Source of the DNA: Heracleum sosnowskyi
Lineage: Eukaryota; Streptophyta; Magnoliopsida; Apiales; Apiaceae
Assembly (NCBI GenBank): GCA_030848705.1
Contig: JAUIZM010000018.1
Location: 868,001 to 932,000, forward strand
Reading direction: 5' to 3'
DNA length: 64,000 nucleotides
Both the position numbers and the translations under genes were made by a program. The notes beneath the pieces were generated by a model. It was given only the letters and a program-made list of their open reading frames with translations. It was not told the DNA's origin and made no database searches. Shown here piece by piece: positions 44,892 through 57,142 of the stretch (position 1 is its first letter; every line of letters starts with the position of its first letter).

Positions 44892-46669
44892 TAGCCTATA
44901 ACCCGTGCAAGGCACGGGCCTTAAAAATAATAAACTAAAAAATTTAATGTGAACGGAAAATATTAAAATAAAAGTAAAAATTAATATGATAAATTATAAA
45001 ATGAGAAACTTAAATATTCATTGGAACATAAAAAAATATAAAAAAAATACAAATGAGACCGAGGAAGATAAATGAGGTATTATTAATATTATTTTATAAT
45101 AAAATAATATTAATAATAAGGACAGATAGAAAATCTAATATGTTTTAATTAAAAAAAGTAATTGACCCGTGATATTTTTAGAAGTGTTTTAATTATATTT
45201 ATTAAAAAAATACGTTGACATGTTAAAATAAGTAAGTTTTTTTAATAAGGACAAATAGAAAAGTTAACATGTTTTAATTAAAAAAAAGTAACTGCACATA
45301 ATATTTTTAGATGTGTTTTAATTATATTAATTTTATGTGTTAAAAAAATACGTTCACTTGTTAAAATAGTTAAAATAGGTAAGTTTTTTTAAATAATTAA
45401 AAGTATTAAAATAGGTTTTAAAATATATAAGTTGCACTTGATATTTTTGGAAAAGAGAGATTTTAATGATAACAAATATAAAAGGTAATATATTTTAATT
45501 TAAAGGTAATTGCCCGTGATATTTTTGGAAAAGAAGTAGATTTTGTTAGAAAAAAATGTTTTAACTATAAAATAGAGTATTAAAATATGTTTTAAAATAA
45601 ATAAGTAAGGATTGCACCTCATATTTTTGGAAAATAGGGATTTTAGTGATGATGTGTTTTAATTATATTAATTGTATTTGTTAAAAAAAATATGTTCACT
45701 TGTTAAAATAGGTAAGTTTTTTTTAAATAATTAAAAGTAATAAAATAAGTTTTAAAATAGATAAGTAAGGGTTGCACTTGATATTTTTGGAAAATAGAGA
45801 TTTTAGTGATAACAAATATAAAAGGTAATATATGGAAAAGAAGTAGATTTTGTTAGAAAAAAATGTTTTAATTATAAAAGGCAATCAGCTAGTTAATATT
45901 TTTATATTATTTTATTATCTATTAAATAAAGTATTAAAATAGATTTTAAAATAAATAAGTAAGAATTGCACCTTATATTTTTGGAAAATAGAGATTTTGG
46001 TGATAACAAATATAAAAGATATTATGTTTTAATTTAAAGGTAATTGTCGTGATATTTTTGGAAAAGGAGTAGATTTTGTTAGATTTTTTTTAATTATAAA
46101 GGCAATCAGTTAGTTACTATTTTTATATTATTTTATTGTTTATTAAATAGAGTATTAAAATATGTTTTAAAATAAATAAGTAAGGATTGCACCTCATATT
46201 TTTGGAAAACATAGATTTTAGTAATAACAAATATAAAAGGTAATATGTTTTAATTTAAAGATAACTGTAATGATATTTTTGGAAAAGGAGTAGATTTTGT
46301 TAGAAAAAAAATATTTTAATTATAAAAGCCAATCATCTATTTACTATTTTGGTAACTTGACAATAATACAATTACATTAAAGATTTGATTTGTAGTAGAT
46401 TTCGTTATCCTAAAAAGAAAGAAGTATATTTGTAGCAGTGTATCCTAAATTTAAACAAATTAGATCCCACGTTTCCATTTTTTTGATTAGATTTCAATAT
46501 TATTTGATTTTTATGTAGTAAAATATAGTGAAATATTAATGTAGAGTAAAACTTTCCTGAATTTTGATTATATTATTAATTTATTAATTAGAAAAAGTAC
46601 CGAAAACCAAAAACCGACCGTTAACCGAAAACCAAAACTTTCAATGTTTCGGCTTTAATAATATAGTAT

Positions 46670-46672
<3 letters not shown>
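44891..46672 (-). mobile_element. Non-autonomous Helitron inserted in a TA microsatellite
   Basis: The minus strand begins TCTATACTATATTATTAAAG at 46672 and ends with hairpin CCCGTGCCTTGCACGGG, a short spacer and CTAG at 44891. Flanks are A and T inside a TA run that continues on both sides, matching the A|T target preference. The 1,782-bp interior has no ORF but about ten spaced copies of a CCCGTGATATTTTTGGAAAA-like word. Confidence 0.9.

Positions 46673-46749
<77 letters not shown>
46673..46749. repeat. (TA)n microsatellite, right of Helitron
   Basis: About 38 TA units directly after the Helitron 5' end. With 44851-44890 it forms the interrupted target microsatellite. Confidence 0.9.
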
Positions 46750-46752
<3 letters not shown>

Positions 46753-49494
46753 TCCCGTGTTATTTTTAGATAATGATTTATTTTAGTTATAAAATATAAA
46801 ATATGCGATGTGCTGAAAAATAAAATTAGTTATTTTTTTGCTAAGTAAAAATTAGTTATTTATTGATATTATATAAAATCATATTATTTTTTATATATGT
46901 GTTACATGTGTTATATTTAGAAGATAAGTTGTTTAAGTTAGAAAATATAAAATAAGTAATGTGTTTTAACTGAAAAAGGCAACTGATTATTTATTATTAT
47001 TATTATTATATATAATATATTATTATTTTATATATACATCGCCCGTGTTATTTTTAGAAGATGAGCTGTTTTAGTTATAAAATATAAAGTAGATAATGTG
47101 TTTCACTGGAAAAGATATTTGTTTATAAATATATAATAATATCACCATTATATATATGTTGTATGTGTTATTTTTAGAATATGATGTGTTTTAGTTAGAA
47201 AATATAAAACAATAATGTGCTGAAAAAGACAGTTGGTTATTTATTAATAATTATATTAATTATGTTATTTTTTTATATACGTTGCCCGTGTTATTTTTAG
47301 AAGATGAATTGTTTAAGTTAGAAAATATAATACAGATAATGTGTAGTTTCGTCTAGTCTATTATAAGATAGTATAGATTTTATTTTATTAAATTGAATTG
47401 CCCGTTATATTTTTGGAAAATGAGAGCTTTAGTTAGGAGAAATTTTAGTTACAAAATATAAAAAAGAATATATGATTTGGCTAAAAAAGATAATCAGTTA
47501 GTTATTAGTAACTTTAAGATTATTATTTTATTTTATTAAATGGAACTGTCCGTGATATTTTTGGAAAATGAGAGATTTTAGTTAGGAAAAATAGAAAAGT
47601 AGAAATTTTAGTTAGAAAATATAAGAAATAATATACAATTTGGCTAAAAAGGTAATTAGTTAGTTATTCGCAGTTATGGTATTATTATTTTATTTTATTA
47701 AATGGAACTACCCGTTATATATTTGAAAAATGAGATATTTTAGTTTGGAAAAATAGAAAGGCTACTATATATATAACTTATTAATAAATATTATATTTTA
47801 TTAAATGTAATTGTCCGTGATATTTTTGGAAAATCGGACCTTTCAGTTAGGAAAATTTTAGTTTAGAAAATATAAAAAAATTAAGCTTTTGCTATAAAAA
47901 AAAAAGGCTAATCGATTACTTATTAGTAATTGTAATTTTATTCTTTTATTTTATTAAATAGAACTGTCCGTGATATATTTGGAAAATTAGAGGTTTTAGT
48001 TAGAAAAAATAGAAAAATAGAAATTTTAGTTAGAAAATATAAAAATGATTATACACTTTGGCTAAAAAAAGGCAACTGGTTAGTTATTAGTAATTATAAT
48101 ATTATTAATTGATTTTATTAAATAGAACTGCCGGTGATATTTTTGGAAAATAAGATGTTTTAGTTTGGAAAAATATAAAAGGTTAGTTATTAACAATTAC
48201 AATATTATTATTTTATTTTATTAAATAGAACTGGCGGTGATATTTTTGGAAAATAATATATTTTAGTTTGGAAAAATATAAAAGGTACCCTCTATAATAA
48301 TTTTTATGATTTTATCCAACGGCTTTCATTGATTTGATCAAAAAGATCTAACGGCTGTGAATTGAGTGACATATGACCAGACTACAAACCGACTACAAAA
48401 CTTTCAATGTTTTGTTTTTAATATAATAGTATAGATTTCTAAGAGAATCATGTACATTGAGGTTATTTCAGGTTTTACATGAGATTATAACATGTTCTCG
48501 TATAAATATATTAGCTTAAAATCCGCACGGATTGTTATTAATAATAATAATTATTATTATTTATGTTTTAATATTTTATTAATTTGCATTTGCTAAAAAA
48601 AATAAGTAGGTGTGTTAAACTTTTTAAAATAATTAAAACTATTAAAATAGATTTTAAAATAAATTAATAACTGTATGCTCGTGATATTTTTGAAAAAGGA
48701 AGGGTTTTAGTAAGGAAAAATAGAAAAAGTAACATGTTTTAGGTAAGTGCCCGTATAGATAGATAGATAGATAAATTTATAATATTTTTATTTTATGCTA
48801 CTAAATGAAATAGATAATTCAAGAATTTTGCAAGATTGTTGTCAGAATAATAATAATCCATAAATTTGAAGGAGTTAATGTAAAATCTCGTAGAGCATCA
48901 ATGATTCACGAAGACTTTTTGTAAAATTCTTCAAAATTTCATAAATTTTAATAAAATTTCAGAAGATAAATGCATTAGCACATTCAACAAAATTCATCAT
49001 TTTAATATATTCAACAAAATTTAAAAAATTTTAAATATCATGAGATTTTAATGGATTTCTTAAAATCTCAACTATACACCAAAATTATAATAGTCTTTTT
49101 AAATTTTAAATTGTACACACTCAAATTGTATTTGGATTACCAACAATAATTTAAAAAAATGGAGAGGAGTTTTGACATCTAGATGAACTTGCTACATGTC
49201 TAGGAACAATTTTATATGTTATGGAGTTATAATAATGTCATATAGATCTAACGAAATATTGTGTACCCAAATTTTCTTTGTTGCAAACCAGTGCAAGGCA
49301 TGGGCATTAAAAAATAATAAACTAAAAAATTTAATGTGAATGGAAAATATTAAAATAAAAGTAAAAATTAATATGATAAATTATAAAATGAGAAACTTAA
49401 TGATATTTTTAGAAGTGTTTTAATTATATTAATTATATTTATTAAAAAAATACGTTGACATGTTAAAATAAGTAAGTTTTTTAATAAGGAGACG
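46750..49494 (-). mobile_element. Degenerate Helitron-derived repeat field
   Basis: No coding sequence. The field consists of spaced CCCGTGTTATTTTTAG or CCCGTGATATTTTTGG words. Minus-strand Helitron 5' ends occur at 47377 (TCTATACTATCTTATAATAG) and 48435 (TCTATACTATTATATTAAAA) without clear partner 3' ends. A tiny element at about 48511-48757 has both a degenerate 3' end with CTAA and a TCTATACGGGC 5' end. At about 49280-49400 a copy of the 44905-45000 interior recurs. Confidence 0.65.
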
Positions 49495-50030
49495 AAACAT
49501 TGAAAGTTTTGTAGTCTGGTTATGAAAGTTTTTGTAGTCTGGTCACTCCATTCATAGCCGTTAGATATTTTTTATCAAATCATTGAGAACCGTTAGATAA
49601 AATATTAAAATTAGTATATAGAATATCTTTTCTATTTTTCCTAACTAAAACATCTCATTTTCCAAAAAATATCACAAGCAGTTTCATTTAATAAAATAAC
49701 ATAATAAGGTTATAATTGCTAATAAATAACTCATTACCATTTTTAGCCAAAGTGTATATTCTTTTTTATATTTTCTAACTAAAATTTCTACTTTTCTATT
49801 TTTCTTAAATAAAACATCTAATTTTCCAAAAATATCACGAATAGTTCTATTTAATAAAATAAAATAATAATATTATAATTATTAATGACTAACCGATTAG
49901 CTTTTTTTTCCAAAACGTATATTATTTTTATATTTTCTAACTAATATTTCTCTTAACTAAAACCTCAAAAATATCACGGACTATTCCATTTAGTAGTATA
50001 AAATACTAATATTATGAATATATCTCTCTA
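49495..50030 (+). mobile_element. Helitron fragment, repeated at 56263-56998
   Basis: Begins with the Helitron 5' subterminal GACGAAACATTGAAAGTTTT but lacks its first bases and any 3' hairpin. It aligns along its length with 56263-56998 apart from the MITE there, and in reverse complement with 47378-48435. Confidence 0.7.
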
Positions 50031-50669
50031 TCTATACTATATTATCAAAGACGAAACATTGAAAGTTTTGGTACCTGTTTTTTTGTACCTGTTTTTTGAT
50101 ACGATATTTGCCTTATTTAATTGTTTATTTAATTATTATAATCAGTTACCCTTTCAATTAAATTATATTACCATTTTTTTCTAAAAAAATCAGGGGCAAT
50201 TTCATTTTCAGCTAAAATATGTTACTTTTTCTATTTTCTTTGCTAAAATCCTTCATTTTTCAAATATATCATGAGAAAACCCTTACATATTTACTTTAAA
50301 ATCTATTTTAATACTTTTAATTTACAATTACCTTTTCCAACTAAAACATGTCACCTTTTCTATTTTTTTTACTAAACCCCGTCTTTTTTCAAAAATATCA
50401 CGGGCAAATCATTACTTTTATATTTTAAAATTCAACGAAAACATACTACTTTCTATTTTTATTACTAAAAACCCTCTTTTTCCAAAATATCACGGACAAA
50501 CCGTTACTTATTTATTTTAAAATTCATTTTAATACTTTTAATTATTTTAAAATGTTTAACACGCCTACTTATTTTTTTTTTAATAAATGCAATTAATAAA
50601 ATATAAAATATAAATAATAAAATTAACAATTATTAAAAACAACCCGTGCATCGTACGGGTTTTAAGCTA
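50031..50669 (+). mobile_element. Short Helitron (plus strand)
   Basis: 5' end TCTATACTATATTATCAAAG preceded by A; 3' hairpin CCCGTGCATCGTACGGG followed by TTTTAAGCTA. The last bases merge with the next element's start, so the terminal G is missing. No ORF. Confidence 0.8.
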
Positions 50670-51509
50670 TATTATTAAAGACGAAACATTAAACGTTTGG
50701 TAGTCTGATAGACGGACGGTTGGTACTTAGTGATTTTACTTAATTACATTTACTTAGTGATTTTACTTAATTACCCTTACTTATTTTTTTTAAAAAACTA
50801 TCACTAAATAATAACATTATTTATAACCAATTACTTTTTCAGCTAAAATACATTACCTTATTTTATTTCTTTTCTTACAAAAACAAGCTACTCTTTCTAT
50901 TTTTACTTACTAAAACCCCTCATTTTTCAAAAATATTACGGGCAAACCCTTACTTATTTATTTTAAAATCTATTTTAATACTTTTAATTATGTAACTTTT
51001 TCTATTTTTTCATTTTCTAAAAAAATTATTATTAAATAATAACATTTTTATAACCAACTACCTTTAGCTAAAATACATTATCTTTTCTAACAAAATCTTC
51101 TCTTTTTCTAAAAAAATCACGGGCAATTACCTTTTTCAACTAAAACATGTTACTCTTTCTGATTTTTCTTTACTAAACCCCTCATTTTCCAAAAATATTC
51201 CGGACAAATCCTTACTTATTTATTGTGAAGCCTATTTAAATACTTTTAATTACGGGCACTTACATTTTCAGCTAAAACATGTTACTTTTTCTATTTTTCC
51301 TTACTAAGACCCCTCCTTTTCCAAAAATATCACGGGCAAACAGTTATTAATTTATTTTAAAATTTATTTTAATACTTTTAATTATTTAAAAAAGTTTAAC
51401 ACGCCTACTTATTTTTTTTAGCAAATGCAGATTAATAGAATATTAAAACATAATAATAAAAATAATTATTATTAATAATAATCCGTGCATGGCACGGGTT
51501 TTAAGCTAG
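50670..51509 (+). mobile_element. Short Helitron joined end-to-end to the previous one
   Basis: The 5' end is shortened to TATTATTAAAGACGAAAC. The 3' end is the hairpin CCGTGCATGGCACGG with TTTTAAGCTAG (CTAG at 51506-51509) followed by T. Non-coding, with the repeated TCACGGGCAA-type words in the orientation expected for this strand. Confidence 0.8.
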
Positions 51510-51811
51510 TATTATATAATAGACGAAACATTAAAAGTTTGGTCGGTCGGTATGGTACGTTGTGATTTTACTTAATTGCCCTTACTTAACTGTACATCGT
51601 GTTTTTACTTAATTAACCTTACTTATTTATAGAAATATATTATTAAATAATAATATTACCTATTTATAACCAATTACTTTTTGGGCTATTTTCAAAAATA
51701 CCCGACCTAAAAAATATTTTTACGAATATACTATGTGTTTTTTAAATTTTTTGCAAAAATACCAAAATATTTGCAAAATTACTAACTTTTTGAAACTATT
51801 TGCAAAAATAC
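51510..51811 (+). mobile_element. Truncated Helitron start
   Basis: TATTATATAATAGACGAAACATTAAAAGTTTGG resembles a third 5' end in the series, separated from 51509 by almost nothing. It has no 3' end and is cut by the copia copy at 51812. The last 120 bp has TTTGCAAAAATAC repeats of unknown origin. Confidence 0.55.
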
Positions 51812-53092
51812 TTTTAGGCTCAAGACATGTCTGAGTACCACCATTAACAAGCCTACACTATGTGACTATGTCACACTACATGACCTAGTGAATTCTATCA
51901 CTGGGATATAGTATAGGTCTCTTTGTGTACTTTTCTTGTTCCCATGAATATTAGCTTGATCATGTATGCTCAGAATTATAATGAGCTTAGTAAGTTTCCT
52001 GCATCTAGAATGTATATAGGCCATTGAATAATTGTCCTGGTAGAAGTTCAGAATTGTTCATGCAGCAGGATAGAGATGAATAAGGCCCTGAAGAAATAAA
52101 TTGCAGAAATTTGTCTAAGGCATTATATAGCAAAGTCAGAATAAAGCTATGTCGTGAAGTCACCAATATCCATGTCGAGAAGTGCTGGATCGCATAGTCC
52201 ATTTTGTACTATGTCGTGAAGTCCTCAAGACTCTTGTCGTGAAGTGTTGAAGTCAGCAAAGTCAAGATGTACTAGATCGTGAAGTCCTCAAACTGCCTAT
52301 GTCGTGAAGTCCTCAAAAAGCCTATGTCGCATAGTCCTCAGAAAGCCTATGTCGCATAGTCCTCAAAAAGGCTAGATCGCGAAGTCCTCAAATGGCCTAT
52401 GTCGCAAAGTCCACAAGGCCATATCGCGTAGTCTTTACAAGTGACATCGCATAGTCTGGAATGAAGTGGAGTTCACGATATCAACACTTAGCCGTTTACA
52501 ACAAGACAAATCAAGGTACAGAATCAAGAATCAAAAGGGACAAATACTGAAGCATTTGTTCTGGCAAGGTGGTCCAAAGAACAGATGGCAAATCTACAGC
52601 TAAACTTGGAGAGAAAGATAAGAGACAAGCAGCTACAGAAACGGGAAAGACTCCGAAAAACAAGTGGTCCTTCCTGACACAGTTAACTTCTTATGGCAGG
52701 ACAAGTTGGACTTTCAGCTAGGGTTAACTGTGTAATTAAGTGTGTGCCTAGTTTGTATAGGTGAATATATATCGTGCACACACCACTGTAAGCTGTAAGG
52801 GAGATACACATAGTTTTATCTAAAGCACTCTTTTCTCTATAAGCAAACAAGATACAAACTGTTCTTGTTTAGAAGCCAGAAATTCATTTGTGAAATTCTG
52901 GAAAGCTGTAGTATTTAATTTACTTAATACAAAGTAGATTAAAGTGATTGTGTGTGTTGTTTAGTTTCCGCATATTACATAGCATAATCATATACAGTTT
53001 ATCTTGTGTTTCAAGAATCGAAAAATATCAAAACTATCCATTCACCCCCCCCCCCCCCTCTGTCTAGTTTCTAGTGGTATTCATTTCTAACA
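51812..53092 (+). repeat. 5' LTR of the truncated copia copy
   Basis: 1,281 bp aligning with the 26869 LTR. The first bases are TTTTAGGCTC instead of TGTTAGGCTC, so the terminal TG is mutated. The array of TATGTCGCATAGTC-type words is at about 52150-52460, and a long C run is at 53045-53058. Confidence 0.9.
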
Positions 53093-53094
53093 AG

Positions 53095-53106
53095 TGGTAT
53101 CAGAGC
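53095..53106 (+). other. Primer-binding site of the truncated copia copy
   Basis: TGGTATCAGAGC, two bases after the LTR end. Confidence 0.9.
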
Positions 53107-53140
53107 AGGCTGTTAACGTACAAACAGGAAAAGATCAAGA

Positions 53141-55581
53141 ATGAGTTCACAGAAACTAAGCAGTATCAAAATTCCTCCCTTCAACAAGGAGCACTACAGC
53201 TTATGGAAGAAGAAGATGTTACTTTTCATCAAAGCTTCCAATCCCATGTATCTAGACATTCTAAAGCATGGTCCCTTTATTCCAATGATTGAGATTGGTG
53301 AAACAACTGTTGGCACTGAGATAATACCAGCAAGGCATGTTCCTAAAGATCCCTCGAAATACACTGATCCTGAAAAGGAGAAAATAGCACTAGATGGACA
53401 TCTCCAACTTATCATCTGTGAATCTATGGATTTCAACATGTATGGCACTGTTGCTCACTGCAGTAGTGCAAAGAAAATGTGGGATCTTATAGAGGTGCTA
53501 TGTGAAGGAACTCCAGAAGTAAGAAAGAACAAAAAACAGATTCTGGTCTCCCAGTATGAAGCTTTCATGGCTCAGCCAAAGGAGGGAATCACAGAAGTGT
53601 TTGAGAGGTTCAACAAGCTGATAAATGAACTCAAACTCTATGACAAACACTATGAGACAAAAGAGCTCAATATGAAGTTCTTACTAACTCTTCCAGATCA
53701 CTTGGAACCAAGAATCTCTTCCCTTAAAGAAAGAGATCTAACAAAGATTGGTTTTGATGTGTTGTATGGTGTTTTGAAGACATATGAGCTAGAGCTGTTT
53801 CAGAGATGGCCAATACCTCTTGTGCCCTTATTGCTGACAATCTAGGTCAAAGAATGGAATCTCTAAAAGTCAGTCAAGTCAAGATTGAGGAACTGGAAAG
53901 TGATGACACTGGTGATGAAACTCAGGTTGTTTATGATTTGCCTGAGGAGGATGAGTTCTACAGCATAGATGAGCTGGACAAGATGGAAAACAAATCTTTT
54001 GCTTATATGGCTAGGAGATATCCTAACATTAGGTTTAAGAGGAAGCAGTCATTCAAGTCTAAATTCAATAGTGGTAATGCTGGTGGTTCAAGTAGCTCAA
54101 ACTCTTTCAACAAAGGAAAAGGGATTGCTGGTGCTGCTAAAGGAGGATACAAATCTGGGAGTGTGGATAGGTCCAAAATAAGATGCTATAACTGCAATGA
54201 ACTTGGGCATTTTGCCACTGAGTGCAAGAAGCCTAAACAGGTCAAAAATGACAAAGCATACTTAGAGCTTGAAGCTAAGTATGAAGCTCTACTCAAGAAA
54301 CAACAGGGTAAAGCTTTTATTGCTGAAGGAAAGTGCTGGGATGATTCTGATGAAGAAGAAGAACAAGAGTTCTCAAACTATGCCTTGATGGCATTCTCTA
54401 ATGATGGTGACTCCTCAAGTCAGGTACCTATTCTTACTTCTCTTGATATGACTCCCTTTCAATATAAGCAGACTGTTGAAGACATGAGTACTGAAATGTT
54501 TAATATTCATACTAGCATGTTAGTTGCTAATGAAGAAATTGATAGGCTAACTGCTAAAAATCTTGAGCTTACAGAAAAGAATGAGGAGCTTGAGTTAATG
54601 GTTGTGAGCCTTGATGGTTTGAATAAGGAGATTGAGTATCTCAAAAACAAAGTAATTTGTGCTGAACAAATAGAAAAAGCTCTTAGAGAGCAAATTGCTG
54701 AAAATGAATTAAAGCTAAGAAGTTTCAAAAACTCATCTGAGCTTATTCAAACCTATCACAAGGAACACACTGAAGACTGCAAGGTTGGAGTTGGTTTTGA
54801 CTATGAGAATGATAAAGGAAGGAAGAAGGCAAAGGGCAAAGGAAAAGAATATTTTACAAACAAAAATGCCCCAACCATTCTGTCTAGTGTTGAAAAGCCC
54901 ATTTTCAAAAAGAGTGTTGTTGAGTTTGATGAGGAACTATTAATCATCAAACAACAACTTCTTGAAGAAGATGAGGCTGCTAAAGACACTTCTTCCTCTC
55001 CTGAATCTGTCAGTCAGAAAGAGACCAAAGACAACCTTGTCAAGAGTCCTAAAGTCAAGAAAGAAGTTGTTGGGAAAAAGAAACAAAACAGAAATGGTAA
55101 GGTAGGTGTCAACAAGGGTAACAACTATGCTTATGTGCCAAATGCTCCTAGGAAACAATGTCAAAAATGCCTATCTGTAAATCATTTGACTCATAAGTGT
55201 AGTAAACCTGAGATTGCTGAAGTTGATAACCTGAGCAACCATTCTGTAGGCGTAAACTCTAGTCATGATTCTTTCTGTGGTAATGCAAACTGCATGACAT
55301 GCTATGTGACTGTGATTGCTAATTATTTATCTCTTAAGCACAAACTTGACTCTGCACAATCTTGTGAATCACACACACATATGCACACTCACATGACAGG
55401 ATCCCCAATCATGGTTGAGAGGGTGAAAACTTCATGTGAGCCTAAGAGTGTAAACTCCAAAGCCACAATCAAAGTGAAGTCTCCTACTGTGAAGAATGTT
55501 ATTTATGACAGAAGAATTGTTAACAAAACTGTTTCTAAATCAACTGGACCCTACCAAGTGTGGGTACCAAAAACAACTTAG
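53141..55581 (+). pseudogene. Gag of the truncated copia copy, frameshifted
   Basis: The frame opens MSSQKLSSIKIPPFNKEHYS as in the young copy, and is lost at about 53800. A 28-nt deletion relative to the young copy removes the segment between LELFQ and MANTSC. The proper frame resumes at 53806 and runs to TAG at 55579, with both zinc knuckles kept (CYNCNELGHFATEC, CQKCLSVNHLTHKC). The deletion is not a multiple of three, so the protein is broken, although each half is otherwise open. This good preservation apart from one indel suggests fairly recent inactivation. Confidence 0.9.
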
Positions 55582-55592
55582 TCATTTTGTGA

Positions 55593-56262
55593 ATGCAGGG
55601 CAACGGGAATAAAAGAGTCATATGGATCTTGGACAGTGGATGCTCAAGTCACATGACTGGTGATATAGCCCTGCTATCACAATTTGAGGAAAAGGCTGGC
55701 CAATCAGTAACCTTTGGAAATGACAACATTGGTTATACAATGGGATATGGCAGTGTTAAATCTGGGAATGTCATTATTGAAGATGTAGCATTTGTTGAAG
55801 GACTAAAACATAACCTCTTGAGTATTGGACAATTCACTAACAGGGGTTTCAAAGTGGAATTTGATGAAGATCATTGTCTAATCTCAAAAAGAGGAAGTGG
55901 TGAAGTTGTTCTAACTGGTGTGAAGAAAGGAAGCTTGTTTGTAGCTAATCTCAAGGCTGCAGACAAGGGAGAAATTTGTTGTTTCTACACTAAGGCCACA
56001 AATGAAGAATTCTGGCTATGGCACAAGAAACTGTCTCACTTGAATGTTCAGGCAATGAACTCTCTGACAAAGAGAGAACTCATCAGAGATATGCCTGCCT
56101 TGGAGTTTGTGCAAGATGGAGCATGTGAAGCCTGTCAGAAAGGAAAGATTAAAAGATCAAGTCACAAGAACAAGTTGCTCAATACAAACTCAAAGCCTCT
56201 GCAGTTAATTCACATGGATCTGTTTGGCCCTGTGAATGTAATGTCTCTTTCCAAGAAGAAAT
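55593..56262 (+). pseudogene. Pol N-terminus of the truncated copia copy
   Basis: Starts MQGNGNKRVIWILDSGCSSH (protease) with the same 11-nt gap after gag. It continues through WLWHKKLSHLNVQAM and RELIRDMPALEF with the integrase zinc-finger CEACQKGK, and reaches DLFGPVNVMSLSKKK before running into unrelated Helitron sequence. It shows the integrase segment absent from the 30674 copy. Reverse transcriptase and RNase H are missing. Confidence 0.92.
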
Positions 56263-56998
56263 TATTCATAGCCGTTAGATATTTCTGATCAAATCGATGA
56301 GAGCCGTTAGATAAAATATTAAAATTATTATATAGAATATCTTTTCTATTTTTTCCTAACTAAAACATCTCATTTTCCAAAAATATCGCAAACAGTTTCA
56401 TTTAATAAAATAATATAATAAGGTTATAATTTCTACTCCCACTGTCCCTCTCATTTCTTTACAATTTTTTTACACTGTTTGACACGCATTTTAAGGCTCC
56501 AATAAAGTATAGTTTTATAACTTATTTTCAAAATTTTCTTTTTCTAAATAAAAATTTAAACATTATATTTTTATTCAGAAGAAGAAAAAATTTAAAATAA
56601 ATTATCGAAGTATATTTTATAGGAGCATTAAAATGCGTGCCGAGCCCCCGTCTCTCAATGTAAAGAATTGAGGGGGACGGAGGTAGTAATAACTAACTCA
56701 TTACCATTTTTAGCCAAAATGTATATTCTTTTTTATATTTTCCAACTAAAATTTCTACTTTTCTATTTTTCCTAAATAAAACCTCTCATTTTTCAAAAAT
56801 ATCACGAATAGTTATATTTAATAAAATAAAATAATAATATTATAATTATTAATAACTAAACGATTAGCTTTTTTTCCCAAAACGTATATTCTTTTTTATA
56901 TTTTCTAACTAATATTTCTCCTAACTAAAACCTCAAAAATATTACGGGCTATTCCATTTAGTAACATAAAATACTAATATTATAAATCTATCTATCTA
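56263..56998 (+). mobile_element. Helitron fragment (second copy of 49551-50030)
   Basis: ATTCATAGCCGTTAGATATT at its left end matches 49551. The match continues to ACTAATATTAT just before the next Helitron start. A MITE of about 254 bp interrupts it. Confidence 0.75.
56433..56686. mobile_element. Stowaway-like MITE, complete
   Basis: Left end CTACTCCCACTGTCCCTCTC and right end (reverse complement) CTACCTCCGTCCCCCTCAATT form imperfect terminal inverted repeats of about 28 bp. The interior is AT-rich and non-coding. The related segment at about 49703-49735 reads straight through (GGTTATAATTGCTAATAAATAAC), giving an empty site that supports both ends to within a few bases. Confidence 0.85.
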
Positions 56999-57092
56999 TC
57001 TATACTATATTATTAAATACGAAATATTGAAAGTTTTGGTACCTGTTTTTTGGTACGGTAATTGTTTTATTTAATTATTATAAAAATTATTA
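56999..57092 (+). mobile_element. Helitron 5' end fragment
   Basis: TCTATACTATATTATTAAAT preceded by A, then ACGAAATATTGAAAGTTTTGGTACC as at 50031. It breaks off at a Stowaway-like end. Confidence 0.7.
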
Positions 57093-57142
57093 CTCCCTCC
57101 GTCCCCCTCAATTCTTTACATTGAGGGGACGACACGGAGATT
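57093..57142 (+). mobile_element. Stowaway-like MITE end (fragment)
   Basis: ACTCCCTCCGTCCCCCTCAA and AATTCTTTAC, then GAGGGGACGACACGGAG. No distal partner was found before the Rep relic. Confidence 0.6.

Larger units (their letters stand above)
51812..56262 (+). mobile_element. Older, 3'-truncated copy of the Sirevirus-like copia element
   Basis: Has one LTR, PBS, gag and the first quarter of pol, then stops abruptly inside integrase at about 56262, where Helitron sequence resumes. There is no third ORF and no second LTR. It is clearly the same family as 26869-40782 but diverged by many substitutions. The sequences on its two sides are not continuous with each other in any related copy, so the 3' part was probably lost by deletion. 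Confidence 0.9.

Noticed and set aside
44640..51400. CRISPR-like array from the repeated CCCGTGATATTTTT words
   Set aside because: Spacing is irregular, repeats are imperfect, spacers are related, and the context is a plant Helitron.
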